Positions 6,844-15,341 of a DNA stretch of 43,324 nt are shown here, in pieces. Origin of the DNA: Pseudonocardiales bacterium. Lineage in GTDB: Bacteria > Actinomycetota > Actinomycetes > Mycobacteriales > QHCD01. The DNA is taken from assembly GCA_003244255.1 (NCBI GenBank), contig QHCD01000075.1:1-43324 (forward strand). The letters run 5' to 3'. A program made the position numbers and the translations under genes. Position 1 is the first letter of the stretch. The number at the start of each line of letters is the position of its first letter. The notes under the pieces are model-generated. The model was not told the DNA's origin. It saw only the letters and a program-made list of their open reading frames with translations, and did no database searches.

Positions 6844-8235
6844 CTAGTGCTCTATGGGGAGGGTGATCACCATGCGTGTTCCGGGATGGTTGTCTTCGAC
6901 GGCGATGTTGCCTCGGTGTGCAGCGACGACGTCGCGCACGATTGCCAGGCCGAGGCCCGAGCCCCCGGCGTCTCGGGTCCGCGCGTCTTCGAGCCGGATG
7001 AATCGGTCGAAGATTCGATCGCGGTCGGCGGCCGGGATGCCGCTGCCGTCGTCGGCAACGGTCAGTGTCACGGTCGTGTGGTCGGTCCGGAGGCGAACCG
7101 TGACGGTGTCGCGAGCGTGCCGGATCGCGTTGTCGAGGAGGTTCTTCACCACCCGGTCGAGTGCGTCGGCGTCACCGAGTACGCGACCGCCGGAGACACC
7201 GTGGGAGTCGATCCGATGCGAGCTGCGTCCTTGCACGCGTCGCATCTCGTCCAGCACGAGGTCGTCGAGGTCCACCGGCGCGCGTCGAAGGCGTGGATGC
7301 GCGTCCAGTCGGGCCAGCGCGAGGAGGTCGTCGACGAGTCGGGTCAATCGGGTCGCATCGCCGGCCAGCTCGTCCCGGTCGGCGGGCGTGAGGGTGAGCT
7401 GCGGGTGGTGTGCGTTCACATCGAGTTGCGCGCGAAGCGCCGCGACCGGGCTACGCAACTCGTGTGCGGCGTCGGCGACGAACTGCCGCTGCCGGCTGGT
7501 ACTGGACTCGATGCGGGTCAGCAGCTCGTTGAAGGTCGAGGCGAGCCGGTGCAACTCGTCGTCCGTCGTGGGCGCCTCGAGTCGCTGGTGCAGGTCGGTG
7601 CCGGGGATCGCGCTCGCCTGGCGCCGCATCGCCTCGACGGGCCGCAGCGCCCGACCGACGAGCTGCCAGGCCACGAGGCCGAGCAGGAGGACGATGATGG
7701 GAACGCCGACCGCCAATGACAAGATGAGTTCGTCGACGCTCTGGGTGATCTCGGCGATTGGGCGCCCGGCGTATACGGTGACCGGACCTGATGGGGATAC
7801 GGCGCTCATGCCCGCGACCCGATACGTTCCCTCGTCGCCGAACGGAACACCCGTCACGTCGCGCAGGACTGGTCCGCGACCGGGCGCGGCGAAAGTGAAC
7901 CGGCGGGTTTCCCCGTCAGCGTTCGCTGAACTTGCCACGACATGCCCGTCCGGCGCGACGACCTGCACGACGACGGTGCCGTCGGTCGAGGTCGACAGTA
8001 TGTTGGAACGCTGTCCCTGACTGATGGTGCCGGCGACGTCTTGAAGCTCCTGGGTGATGGAGTCGTCGAGATTGGCGAGCAGGCTGCTGTGCAGCCGCAG
8101 TACGAGCAGCGCCGCCGCGGCGGTCATCCCGATCGCGACGGCCAGCATTGAGGCTGCGGTTAGCCGGGCGCGCAACGAGCGCCGGCTCCACCACGAACCC
8201 GGTCGGCTGACGGCGGCGTCGTAGGGTGCGCTCAT
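6844..8235 (-). CDS. Two-component sensor histidine kinase (HAMP, HisKA, HATPase)
   Basis: 463 residues from the ATG at 8235, which overlaps the response regulator stop (ATGA). Order: membrane helix (about 22-46), extracellular sensor of some 120 residues, second helix (about 170-192), HAMP (193-245), H-box DAAHELRSPVAAL with phosphorylated H258, N-box NLLDNAIRHA, G1 DDGSGIP and G2 GSGLGLAIV. It autophosphorylates on H258 and passes phosphate to the regulator encoded upstream. The extracellular part has no recognisable ligand motif. A longer upstream frame reads through the regulator gene and is not credible. Confidence 0.95.
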   Translation of the reverse strand: MSAPYDAAVSRPGSWWSRRSLRARLTAASMLAVAIGMTAAAALLVLRLHSSLLANLDDSITQELQDVAGTISQGQRSNILSTSTDGTVVVQVVAPDGHVVASSANADGETRRFTFAAPGRGPVLRDVTGVPFGDEGTYRVAGMSAVSPSGPVTVYAGRPIAEITQSVDELILSLAVGVPIIVLLLGLVAWQLVGRALRPVEAMRRQASAIPGTDLHQRLEAPTTDDELHRLASTFNELLTRIESSTSRQRQFVADAAHELRSPVAALRAQLDVNAHHPQLTLTPADRDELAGDATRLTRLVDDLLALARLDAHPRLRRAPVDLDDLVLDEMRRVQGRSSHRIDSHGVSGGRVLGDADALDRVVKNLLDNAIRHARDTVTVRLRTDHTTVTLTVADDGSGIPAADRDRIFDRFIRLEDARTRDAGGSGLGLAIVRDVVAAHRGNIAVEDNHPGTRMVITLPIEH

Positions 8236-8912
8236 CTGCGGCCGGATCCATGCAGCCGATACCCGGCGCCGCGGATCGTCTCGATCCGGTTCGAAGAGAA
8301 CGGCGCATCGAGCTTCTTTCGCAGGTAGCCGATGTAGACCTCGACGATGTTCGGGTCGCCCGGATAGTTCTGATCCCAGACGTGGGCGAGGATCTCTGAC
8401 TTGCTGAGTACCTCGTCGGGATGGCGCATCAAGTACTCCAGCAGCCCACACTCGCGTGCGGTGAGGGAAATCGACGTACCCGCGAGGCGGCAGCGCCGGG
8501 TCGCCGGGTCGAAGGTGAGATCGCCGGCGACGAGCACGACCGGCCTGGTCGGGCCACCGCGCCGGATCAGGGCGCGGATGTGGGCAAGGACAACAACGTA
8601 GGAGAACGGCTTGCTCAGGTAGTCATCGGCGCCCAGGTCGAGCGCGTCGGCCTCGTCGTACTCGCCATCCTTGGCGGTGAGCATCAGGACCGGCGTCCAC
8701 ACCTCGGCGGCCCGGAGCCGGCGCACCACCTCGTAGCCGGACAGCGAGGGCAGCATGATGTCCAGCACGACGGCGTCATAGGCGTACTCCGTCGCCCGCC
8801 ACAGACCCTCCGCGCCGTCGGCTACGACGTCGACGGCGAAGCCGTCCGCGCGCAACCCCTTGGCCAGCGCGTCGGCGATCCGGTGCTCGTCTTCTGCGAC
8901 CAGGACGCGCAT
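8232..8912 (-). CDS. OmpR/PhoB-family response regulator
   Basis: 226 residues from the ATG at 8912, preceded by GGGGGAGGAG. The receiver domain has the acidic pocket ED (8-9), phosphorylated D51 in VLDIMLP, T79 and K101 in LSKPF. A winged-helix DNA-binding domain follows (about 128-223) with the typical LTARECGLLEYLMRHPDEVL and RIETIRGAGYRL end. It is the partner of the kinase encoded immediately downstream. CTCAG motifs in its own upstream region and past the divergent secreted-protein gene are candidate binding sites. Confidence 0.95.
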   Translation of the reverse strand: MRVLVAEDEHRIADALAKGLRADGFAVDVVADGAEGLWRATEYAYDAVVLDIMLPSLSGYEVVRRLRAAEVWTPVLMLTAKDGEYDEADALDLGADDYLSKPFSYVVVLAHIRALIRRGGPTRPVVLVAGDLTFDPATRRCRLAGTSISLTARECGLLEYLMRHPDEVLSKSEILAHVWDQNYPGDPNIVEVYIGYLRKKLDAPFSSNRIETIRGAGYRLHGSGRR

Positions 8913-9059
8913 CGTCTCCTCCCCCGGGTCCCGGCGCGGCCGGCCATAGGGACAGACACCCGAGGACTCTGCACCCGACGGCATCGGCAGATCGGAGGTC
9001 ACACTTCCCCACGATGCGCGTCGTCGGCTGTGCGGCCGCTGAAAATGACCTGTGTGAAC

Positions 9060-9102
9060 GCTCAGGATAGCCACGCTGAGAGCCTTCCCAGCGTCACTCA
9101 GG
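9060..9102. promoter_or_regulatory. Cluster of CTCAG/CTGAG motifs upstream of the response regulator
   Basis: GCTCAG at 9060-9065, GCTGAG at 9075-9080 and CTCAGG at 9097-9102 lie between the response regulator (start 8912) and the divergent secreted-protein gene (start 9200). The same hexamer recurs three times near 9580-9605. OmpR-family regulators bind direct repeats of such half-sites; assignment to this regulator is inference. Confidence 0.4.
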
Positions 9103-9199
9103 CTGGGCACAGAACCCGTCGCGCACAGTGAGCACGTACGAGGCGACACGGCCCGCCCCACAATCCGCCCACAAGCCGCCCCACAGGAGATGAGACACG

Positions 9200-9523
9200 A
9201 TGCACGCACCACGCAAGATTGTCGTGCTGGCCGGCTCCGTGCTGGCCGCGCTCGCGCTGGCCGGAGGCGATCTCGCTTACGCGGCTAGCGCGTCCACCCC
9301 AGCCCCGGTGACGTCCTCGGCCAGAACGCCGGCACCGGCAGCTGGCGCACCGGCCCGTTCAGCGAGCGGCACCGCACCGGCCCGTTCAGCGAGCGGCACC
9401 GACACGTCGGTAGCGACGGTGCGTCGCGAAGCGCCCGAGAGGACGCACGAGGCCGACGGCCCGGGTGGTCACGCCGATCCGAACGGCGCGAACGTCAACC
9501 ACCAGTTCGACGGCAACGAATAG
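9200..9523 (+). CDS. Small secreted protein, unknown function
   Basis: 107 residues with a good AGGAGATGAG ribosome binding site. A signal peptide covers residues 1-28 (MHAPRKIVVLAGSVLAALAL core, cleavage near AYA-A). The mature part is Ala/Pro/Ser/Thr-rich, includes a nine-residue duplication (APARSASGT twice), and ends with a His/Asp/Asn-rich tail GGHADPNGANVNHQFDGNE. I recognise no catalytic domain. It is transcribed divergently from a two-component system and may be one of its targets. The acidic, Asn-rich tail could bind cations, but that is speculation. Confidence 0.75.
   Translation: MHAPRKIVVLAGSVLAALALAGGDLAYAASASTPAPVTSSARTPAPAAGAPARSASGTAPARSASGTDTSVATVRREAPERTHEADGPGGHADPNGANVNHQFDGNE
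9347..9400. repeat. 27-base perfect tandem duplication inside a coding sequence
   Basis: Units 9347-9373 and 9374-9400 are identical (GCACCGGCCCGTTCAGCGAG followed by CGGCACC). The duplication is in frame and doubles APARSASGT in the secreted protein. Perfect identity suggests a recent slippage event and possible length variation between strains. Confidence 0.92.
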
Positions 9524-9567
9524 GACTAAACCAGCAGCGCCACGGGCTGCGACGGGCTGGGCCGCCG

Positions 9568-9605
9568 GCTGAGTGATCGCTCAGCGGCGCTCAGGTCCGG
9601 CTCAG
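9568..9605. promoter_or_regulatory. Tandem CTCAG repeats with helical-turn spacing
   Basis: A perfect inverted repeat GCTGAG-TGATCG-CTCAGC (9568-9585) is followed by GCTCAG at 9589-9594 and 9600-9605. The CTCAG cores begin at 9580, 9590 and 9601, that is 10 and 11 bases apart, about one helical turn, as in OmpR/PhoP-type operators. The site lies upstream of the methyltransferase gene (start 9760). Confidence 0.45.
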
Positions 9606-9759
9606 CCACGCGCGGTCAGCATCGGGTGCGTGTCCACCCCGGCGATCGATGGAGTCCGGCAGGAGGCACCCGCGGCCGTTCGGATTCCGGCCGGCGCGCG
9701 CGTTCACCGCCCCCTGGACTTCACGACGCCACTGTCTGAACCTGATCGTCCACGCCGAG

Positions 9760-10584
9760 ATGTCTAGAGCCGGCTGGTATGACGACGATCCCGACTACGA
9801 CTATCGCCGTTTCTGGACGGGTCGGGAGTACGAGCACGCAGCGGAGGAGGTCGCGCTGCGGCGGCTGCTCGGGCGCGATCATGTTGCCCGGGCAGTGGAT
9901 GTCGGCGGCGGTTACGGACGGCTCAGCAAGCTGCTGGCCGGCTACGCCGACTCCGTGGTGCTGGTCGATCCCAGCCGGCACCAGCTTCGGCTGGCAGCGG
10001 ACTACCTCCGGGCCGAGTCCCGGGTCGAGTGCAGGCACGCCGACGCGGCCAATCTCCTGCTGCCCGACGCATCGGTCGATCTGTTACTGCTCGTGCGAGT
10101 GTTGCACCACGTTCCGGACCCGCGCGCAGCCTTCACCGAGTTCGCTCGGGTCCTGACCCCAGGCGGCAAGCTGGTGCTGGAGTTCGCGAACGGCGCGAAC
10201 GTGATTAACCGGTTACGCCTGCGGCTGCGCGGCAGGTCAGTTCCGGCCGAGCCGATCAGCGTCGCGGTCGCCTCGTCGGGTACGGACACGAAGATCCCCT
10301 ACGTCACTCATTCGCCGCACCGTGTGCTCGACCAGCTGCGGGCTGCTGGGTTCGAGGTCGACGCGGTGCTGTCCGTGTCGAATCTGCGTTCGGCGCGGCT
10401 GAAGAGGCTGCTGCCATTACCGGTCATGGTCGCGGTCGAACGCCTGCTGCAACCCGTACTCGGACCGTTCTGGTTCGGGCCGAGCATCTGGCTGCGCCTG
10501 CACCTACCGGCCGGTCCCCTTCGTCCGGCGGGCGACTTACGATCGCCAGGAACCACCGCCGACTCCAGCGCGAGCGATCCCTAG
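9760..10584 (+). CDS. SAM-dependent class I methyltransferase
   Basis: 274 residues from ATG 9760; the frame is open further upstream but that leader looks random. Motif I is VDVGGGYG (46-53), with the acidic D following LVDPS that binds the SAM ribose, then DAANLLLPDASVDLLLLVRV and the VLHHVPDP and LTPGGKLVLEF post-motifs of the UbiE/COQ5-like Methyltransf_11 group. The C-terminal third (about 165-260) is an added region of unknown role. The substrate is unknown; the following lipoprotein and mannosyltransferase genes suggest a lipid or envelope sugar. A TAG ends seven bases before the next start. Confidence 0.88.
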   Translation: MSRAGWYDDDPDYDYRRFWTGREYEHAAEEVALRRLLGRDHVARAVDVGGGYGRLSKLLAGYADSVVLVDPSRHQLRLAADYLRAESRVECRHADAANLLLPDASVDLLLLVRVLHHVPDPRAAFTEFARVLTPGGKLVLEFANGANVINRLRLRLRGRSVPAEPISVAVASSGTDTKIPYVTHSPHRVLDQLRAAGFEVDAVLSVSNLRSARLKRLLPLPVMVAVERLLQPVLGPFWFGPSIWLRLHLPAGPLRPAGDLRSPGTTADSSASDP

Positions 10585-10591
10585 AACGCCG

Positions 10592-11821
10592 ATGAGACGA
10601 CGTCCCCAGCTCGCCGCCTACATGGCTGCGCTCGCCGCGGCCGCCGTGGCGTGCACCAACGCCCCAACCGCCGCCCCTCCGCCAGCGACATCGGCACCCT
10701 TGATCCCCCCCTCGGCGACTTCGCCGGCGGCCTCCCCCTCCGCCGCGTCGACGGTCGAACCGTCCCACACACCGACCGGGCGGGGCGCACCGCGTCCCAC
10801 GTCGCCGACCCCGCCGTGGGAGCAACCCCTGGGCAGCCCGGCGAGCGGGCACGTGCAACCCGGGTCGAACCCAAACGTCCTGCCCGGTGACGTGCTCATC
10901 GCCGACAAGTTGAACAACCGGCTCATCATCCTCGACCCGCAGGGACGAATCCGCTGGCAGTTTCCACGGCCGGGAGATCTCGCCCGCGGACAGACGTTCC
11001 TCGTCCCCGACGACGCGTTCTTCGCCCCCAACGGTCGCGACATCATCGCGACTGAGGAAGACAACTTCGTCATCCGCGTCATCGATGTCGCAACGCATAG
11101 GGTCGTCTACCAGTACGGCAAACCAGGCGTTGCCGGATCCGGGCCCAACCGGCTGTGGAACCCCGACGACGCGATGATGCTACCCGGCGGGGAAATCCTG
11201 ACCGCCGACATCAAGAACCAGCGCATTCTGCTCATCGGCGCGGGCAAGCACACGATTCTGCGCCAGTGGGGTGTGCCCGGCGGGGGCTACCACCAGCCCC
11301 CCACCCGCTACGGCGCACCCAACGGCGTGTTCCCCGCCGGCGGCGGCCGGTACCTGGTCACCGAAATCCGCGGGGACTGGGTCGACGCTATCGACCTGCA
11401 CGGCCACGTCTACTGGACGGCGCACCCGCCCGGAATCGCCTATCCGTCGGACACTAACCGCATCGGCGTCGACCGCTACATCACTGTCGACTACTCCGCG
11501 GCCGGCCAGATCCTCATCTTCAACTCGGCTGGCCACCCGATCTGGCGCTACCACCCACCCGCCAGCGCCGCCCTGGACCACCCCTCACTTGCCCTACCCC
11601 TACCCAACGGCGACATCGTCTGCAACGACGACATGAACCACCGGGTGATCGTCGTCGACCCCCACACCGACCGTGTCGTCTGGCAATACGGACACACCGG
11701 TGTACCCGGTCGCGCTCCCGGATACCTGAACAACCCGGACGGCATCGACCTCGTCCCACCCCACACACTGGCAGACAACACGACCGGCACAGCGGGCCGG
11801 ACATCCGGCCCGGGGCACTAG
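10592..11821 (+). CDS. Lipoprotein with beta-propeller (NHL/PQQ-like) domain
   Basis: 409 residues. The N-terminus has a short lipoprotein-type signal ending at C21 (AAVAC), then a low-complexity Pro/Thr/Ser linker (22-90). The rest consists of repeated blades such as DVLIADKLNNRLIILDPQGR, IIATEEDNFVIRVIDVATHR, EILTADIKNQRILLIGAG and DIVCNDDMNHRVIVVDPHTD, each followed by a W-Q-Y/F-G closing motif. This is a six- to seven-bladed propeller outside the membrane, probably for binding rather than catalysis. It precedes two mannosyltransferase-like membrane proteins, which suggests an envelope glycan role. The lipobox -3 residue is Ala, so lipidation is likely but not certain. Confidence 0.82.
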   Translation: MRRRPQLAAYMAALAAAAVACTNAPTAAPPPATSAPLIPPSATSPAASPSAASTVEPSHTPTGRGAPRPTSPTPPWEQPLGSPASGHVQPGSNPNVLPGDVLIADKLNNRLIILDPQGRIRWQFPRPGDLARGQTFLVPDDAFFAPNGRDIIATEEDNFVIRVIDVATHRVVYQYGKPGVAGSGPNRLWNPDDAMMLPGGEILTADIKNQRILLIGAGKHTILRQWGVPGGGYHQPPTRYGAPNGVFPAGGGRYLVTEIRGDWVDAIDLHGHVYWTAHPPGIAYPSDTNRIGVDRYITVDYSAAGQILIFNSAGHPIWRYHPPASAALDHPSLALPLPNGDIVCNDDMNHRVIVVDPHTDRVVWQYGHTGVPGRAPGYLNNPDGIDLVPPHTLADNTTGTAGRTSGPGH

Positions 11822-11863
11822 GTGCGCGCGTTGGCCCGTGGCGCCACGGACGGTACGGGCATC

Positions 11864-13141
11864 ATGCACTCCATGTCAGTCTGGCGGACGTGGCGCCTAC
11901 CGGGGCCGGGACCGGTCATGGCGCTGGTCGCCGTATTGACGGGCGCCACCGTCTGGGTGCTCTTGCTACGGCCGGTGACACCCCTGGACTTCCGGGTGTT
12001 CTATTCGGCCGGCCTCGCGGTGCGGCACGGCGTCGATCCCTATCCCGCGCCGAACGCCGCAGCGGTGTGGTCGGGCTCGGCCTTCGTATATCCCTACCCC
12101 GCGGCGTGGCTGTTCACGTCGTTGGCCGCACTGAGCGTCCACGCCGCGAGTCTCCTGTGGGCCATCTTGTCCGTGGCCGCGATCACCGCCGGGGTATGGC
12201 TGCTGGTCGGTGCCCGCTGGGGGGTGCTACTGGCTGTACTGCTGGCCTCTCCGACTCTCGACGGGCTGCAGATGGGCAGCGTCAACGCCGTGCTGTTCCT
12301 TGGCCTGGCCATTGCCTGGCGGTGGCGCGATCGGATGTGGATCATGGCGCCCACTATCGCGTTGCTGATCGCGCTGAAACTGTTCTTGTGGCCGCTGGGT
12401 CTGTGGCTACTGATGTCTCGACGCTGGCCGGCCGCCCTCGGGGCAGCGGCCATCGGCACTGCCATCGGCGCGGTGGGCTTCCAGGCCGGCCCGCTCGGGC
12501 CCGTCACCTACCTGCGACTGCTGAATCAGCTTGGCGCCCATGAGGTGGGCCGGGGCTCCGGCCTGCAGGGCCTGCTAGTCACCTGGGGGGCGACGCCACC
12601 CGCCGCTGAGATGATCGGAGTACTTGGCGCACTGGCGCTGATGTACGTGATCGCCCGTCGAACCGATCCGGCTGCACCCGCGCTGTACGTGGCCGCTCTG
12701 GCCGCGGCGCTGTTTGCCTCCCCCGTCGTGTGGCATCACTATTATCTGCTGGCTGCTGTTCCCCTGCTGCTGCTCTGCCGGCCGAGCGGGGCCGCCGGCT
12801 GGTATCTGTTGATCGGTTGGGCGTCGGTTGCGCCGCATCCGTCCGCCGATGTGTCGCTAATCGTTCTCACCGTTGTGGCTGACGGCGTTCTTGTGCTGAT
12901 CCTGCTTCGACTTCTCGTCCTGCATCGCCACCGGATCAGGCCGACCGGCTCTTACGGCCGCGTCGCAGGCGTGAGCGCGGCGCTACTCCTCGGGCTGCTG
13001 AGCTCGGTGCCCCTGGCCGTGGTCGGGGGTCGGGGTTTCGTCATCGGGCTGTCGCAAGCGGGGTTGCCCGTGGCCGCCACCGTGGCTTTGGCCGTTGCAG
13101 CCGCCGCGCCGACTTGGCGCGCTGGTGACAGACCTTGTTAG
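11864..13141 (+). CDS. GT87-type polyprenol-phosphate mannosyltransferase-like protein
   Basis: 425 residues from ATG 11864; GTG 11822 and ATG 11873 are alternatives and the ribosome binding site does not decide. About ten membrane helices. The first extracytoplasmic loop has PLDFRVFYSAGLAVRHGVDP, the D-F-x-V-F-Y...G.DPY signature of GT87 (DUF2029) enzymes, where the Asp is catalytic. WHHYYLL near residue 290 is also typical. These enzymes use polyprenyl-phosphomannose outside the membrane, as PimE and relatives do for mannosylated lipids. The exact acceptor is unknown. Confidence 0.83.
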   Translation: MHSMSVWRTWRLPGPGPVMALVAVLTGATVWVLLLRPVTPLDFRVFYSAGLAVRHGVDPYPAPNAAAVWSGSAFVYPYPAAWLFTSLAALSVHAASLLWAILSVAAITAGVWLLVGARWGVLLAVLLASPTLDGLQMGSVNAVLFLGLAIAWRWRDRMWIMAPTIALLIALKLFLWPLGLWLLMSRRWPAALGAAAIGTAIGAVGFQAGPLGPVTYLRLLNQLGAHEVGRGSGLQGLLVTWGATPPAAEMIGVLGALALMYVIARRTDPAAPALYVAALAAALFASPVVWHHYYLLAAVPLLLLCRPSGAAGWYLLIGWASVAPHPSADVSLIVLTVVADGVLVLILLRLLVLHRHRIRPTGSYGRVAGVSAALLLGLLSSVPLAVVGGRGFVIGLSQAGLPVAATVALAVAAAAPTWRAGDRPC

Positions 13142-13206
13142 CCCGGGTCATGCACCGGGAACGGGCCGTCGAGCGCGCCCCGCGCAAGGCGTACGGTTAG
13201 CGCGGC

Positions 13207-14676
13207 ATGGAGACGAGCCAACGCCTACGGCGGGTCGCCACGACGGACCGGATCGCCGTACGAATGCTCGCCGCCATCGGCCTGCTGGCCGGCGGCGTGA
13301 TCGTCTGGGCGGGTGGGCAGGTCGGGCCACCCCCGGGCGCCCTTGCCGGGGTGAGCTGGTGGGGGACCTTTGCACCGGTCCGCACCCAATCGACGTGGCC
13401 GGGCATCACGGTCCTCGGCGGGGTCGCCGTGCTCATAGCGGCTTGGCTCGCAACGTTGACCCTCGCGCAGCGACGTCATTGGTCGATCCGCCGGATCTGG
13501 CTGCTCGTCGGGGTCTGGGCATCCCCGTTCGCCGTGGGTCCGCCGATCTTGAGCAACGACGCTTACAGCTACGTGGCGCAGGGCCTCATGGTCATCGAGG
13601 GCCGAAGCGCTTACAGCTCCGGGCCGAGCGTGCTGGGCCAGTCACCCGCGCTCGCCGCCGTTGATCCACGCTGGCGAGATACGCCGAGCCCGTATGGACC
13701 GCTGGCCACCGCCGTACAGAGCGTTGCGGCACACGTCGGCGGCGCCTCGGAACTGGTCTCGATCATCGTGCTGCGGATCGTCGCCATCGGCAGCATGGTG
13801 GCCATCGGCGTGTTTGCCGCCTCATTAGCCGCCCCGCACGGCCGATCAGCGCTCGCCGTCGCGCTGACCGTGGGGAATCCGTTGCTGCTGCTGCAGTTCC
13901 TCGGAGCGGCTCACCTCGACGGACTGATGTGCGCGCTGCTGATGGGCGCGCTGGTCGCGGCACGGCGAGGGCAGCTGGATGCCGGCGTCGCCCTCGGATG
14001 CGCTGCCGCTGCGGTTAAGGCGCCGGCGATGGCCGTCGTCGTCGTCATCGTTGCGATGGCGTGCGCCGATGTCCCCAGCGGACGGCAACGGCGACGGCTT
14101 CTGGTTCGCACGGTCGCTCTCGCTGCGTCCGTCCTTGCCGGGCTGGCGCTGCTGGTACCCGACGGGTGGGGCTGGGTGGGCGCGCTGACGACGCCCGGCC
14201 GAGCCGACACCGCGTGGGCACCGGCTGACGTCATCGGCATCGTGCTGCACGCGGGTGTCGGTTGGCTACCCGCGTCGGCCGTGGTCCTCTCCGCTTTGGG
14301 GCGGACCGCCGCGCTCGTTGCTGCCGGTGCTCTCGCCTGGTGGCTGCTGGCGACCCTGCGGCGCCGCCTCGTTGCGGACACGACGGGGGGCCTGCTGCTG
14401 ACCGCGGCGCTCGGCCCGGTCGTCTATCCGTGGTATCTCGGATGGGGCCTGGTATGTCTTGCGCCAGGCGCCTCTCGTCAGTCGCAGGGGTGGTTGGTCG
14501 CCGTTTCCGCCGTCGGTTGCCTGGCGAGCGTGCCGGCGCTTAGCCATCCGGTCGCGATGTCGGTGGCCGTGGCTGCCGGGATGGCGGTGTGCGCATTCGG
14601 TGCCCACAACAGCGGCGTCAGGCGCGCAATGGTGCCCGGCGTGATCCGAAGCTCCGAGCCGGCTCGATCGAGATAG
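13207..14676 (+). CDS. MptB-like polyprenol-phosphomannose-dependent mannosyltransferase
   Basis: 489 residues with about twelve membrane helices, the C-fold layout of GT-C enzymes. The first large loop carries SNDAYSYVAQG with acidic D118, as in the MptA/MptB alpha-1,6-mannosyltransferases of lipomannan synthesis, followed by a PYGPLATAVQS segment also typical of the family. VVYPWYLGWGL near residue 395 fits the C-terminal pattern. It would extend a mannan chain outside the membrane. It follows a GT87 gene and a propeller lipoprotein. The start ATG has a weak ribosome binding site. Confidence 0.85.
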   Translation: METSQRLRRVATTDRIAVRMLAAIGLLAGGVIVWAGGQVGPPPGALAGVSWWGTFAPVRTQSTWPGITVLGGVAVLIAAWLATLTLAQRRHWSIRRIWLLVGVWASPFAVGPPILSNDAYSYVAQGLMVIEGRSAYSSGPSVLGQSPALAAVDPRWRDTPSPYGPLATAVQSVAAHVGGASELVSIIVLRIVAIGSMVAIGVFAASLAAPHGRSALAVALTVGNPLLLLQFLGAAHLDGLMCALLMGALVAARRGQLDAGVALGCAAAAVKAPAMAVVVVIVAMACADVPSGRQRRRLLVRTVALAASVLAGLALLVPDGWGWVGALTTPGRADTAWAPADVIGIVLHAGVGWLPASAVVLSALGRTAALVAAGALAWWLLATLRRRLVADTTGGLLLTAALGPVVYPWYLGWGLVCLAPGASRQSQGWLVAVSAVGCLASVPALSHPVAMSVAVAAGMAVCAFGAHNSGVRRAMVPGVIRSSEPARSR

Positions 14677-14719
14677 CTCGCACTGGGCAGTGGTCCGCAG
14701 GTGTGGAAGCGTCGACACC

Positions 14720-15247
14720 ATGAGACCCAGCCAGTTGCGCACTGCCGGCGGGAGGACGGCGGCGGCGTGGGTCGCCGCCGTATTGGCGCTCGTGGTTGGA
14801 GGCGGCTACGCCGTTGTCAGCGGTTACTGGGCAGTCGGCGGCACAGGTCTGCTCGACACGGTTGGCGGCGTGTTCCAGCGGGCGGGTCGCTCCGGTGGCA
14901 CCGCGGTGGTGGTCGCGCTCTGGATCGTGGTCGCGATCAAGCTGATCGCCGCCGTGCTCCCGTTGCTCGTGTTGCGCCCGGCGCTTCGCAGGGGGTGGCG
15001 TCGCGTCGTGTGGACGTTGGCCTGGGTCGACGCCGTCATCTTGACGCTCTACGGATTGGTGCTGACCACCACGGGTCTGCTCGTACAAGCTGACGTTGTG
15101 CAGGCGACCAATGGCGCCGACCATCGTGCGCTTGCGTGGCACGCCTACCTCTGGGATCCATGGTTCTTGGTTTGGGGACTCCTGGTCGGCGCGGCATTGC
15201 TCTGCAGGCGACCTCAACCCGAACTGTCCGCGATCGCGTCGGCCTGA
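14720..15247 (+). CDS. DUF3995 family membrane protein
   Basis: 175 residues from ATG 14720, chosen because GGAAG lies just upstream and the preceding codons look random. Four membrane helices. The loop after the first helix reads SGYWAVGGTGLLDTVGG, matching the YWxxGGxxLLDTVGG pattern of DUF3995, and the C-terminal AWHAYLWDPWFLVWGLL is also typical. Function is unknown. Confidence 0.82.
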   Translation: MRPSQLRTAGGRTAAAWVAAVLALVVGGGYAVVSGYWAVGGTGLLDTVGGVFQRAGRSGGTAVVVALWIVVAIKLIAAVLPLLVLRPALRRGWRRVVWTLAWVDAVILTLYGLVLTTTGLLVQADVVQATNGADHRALAWHAYLWDPWFLVWGLLVGAALLCRRPQPELSAIASA

Positions 15248-15341
15248 GCACGGGCCTTGTCGTGGGCCAGGCACCCGGCCGCCACAGAGTTCGGGGCACT
15301 CTGGACGTCGCTGCTATATCGGGTGAGCTAACGTCGCGGCG

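Noticed and set aside
8913..9212. Longer N-terminus of the response regulator
   Set aside because: The receiver domain begins at ATG 8912 after a strong GGAGGAG; the extension would cover the divergent promoter.
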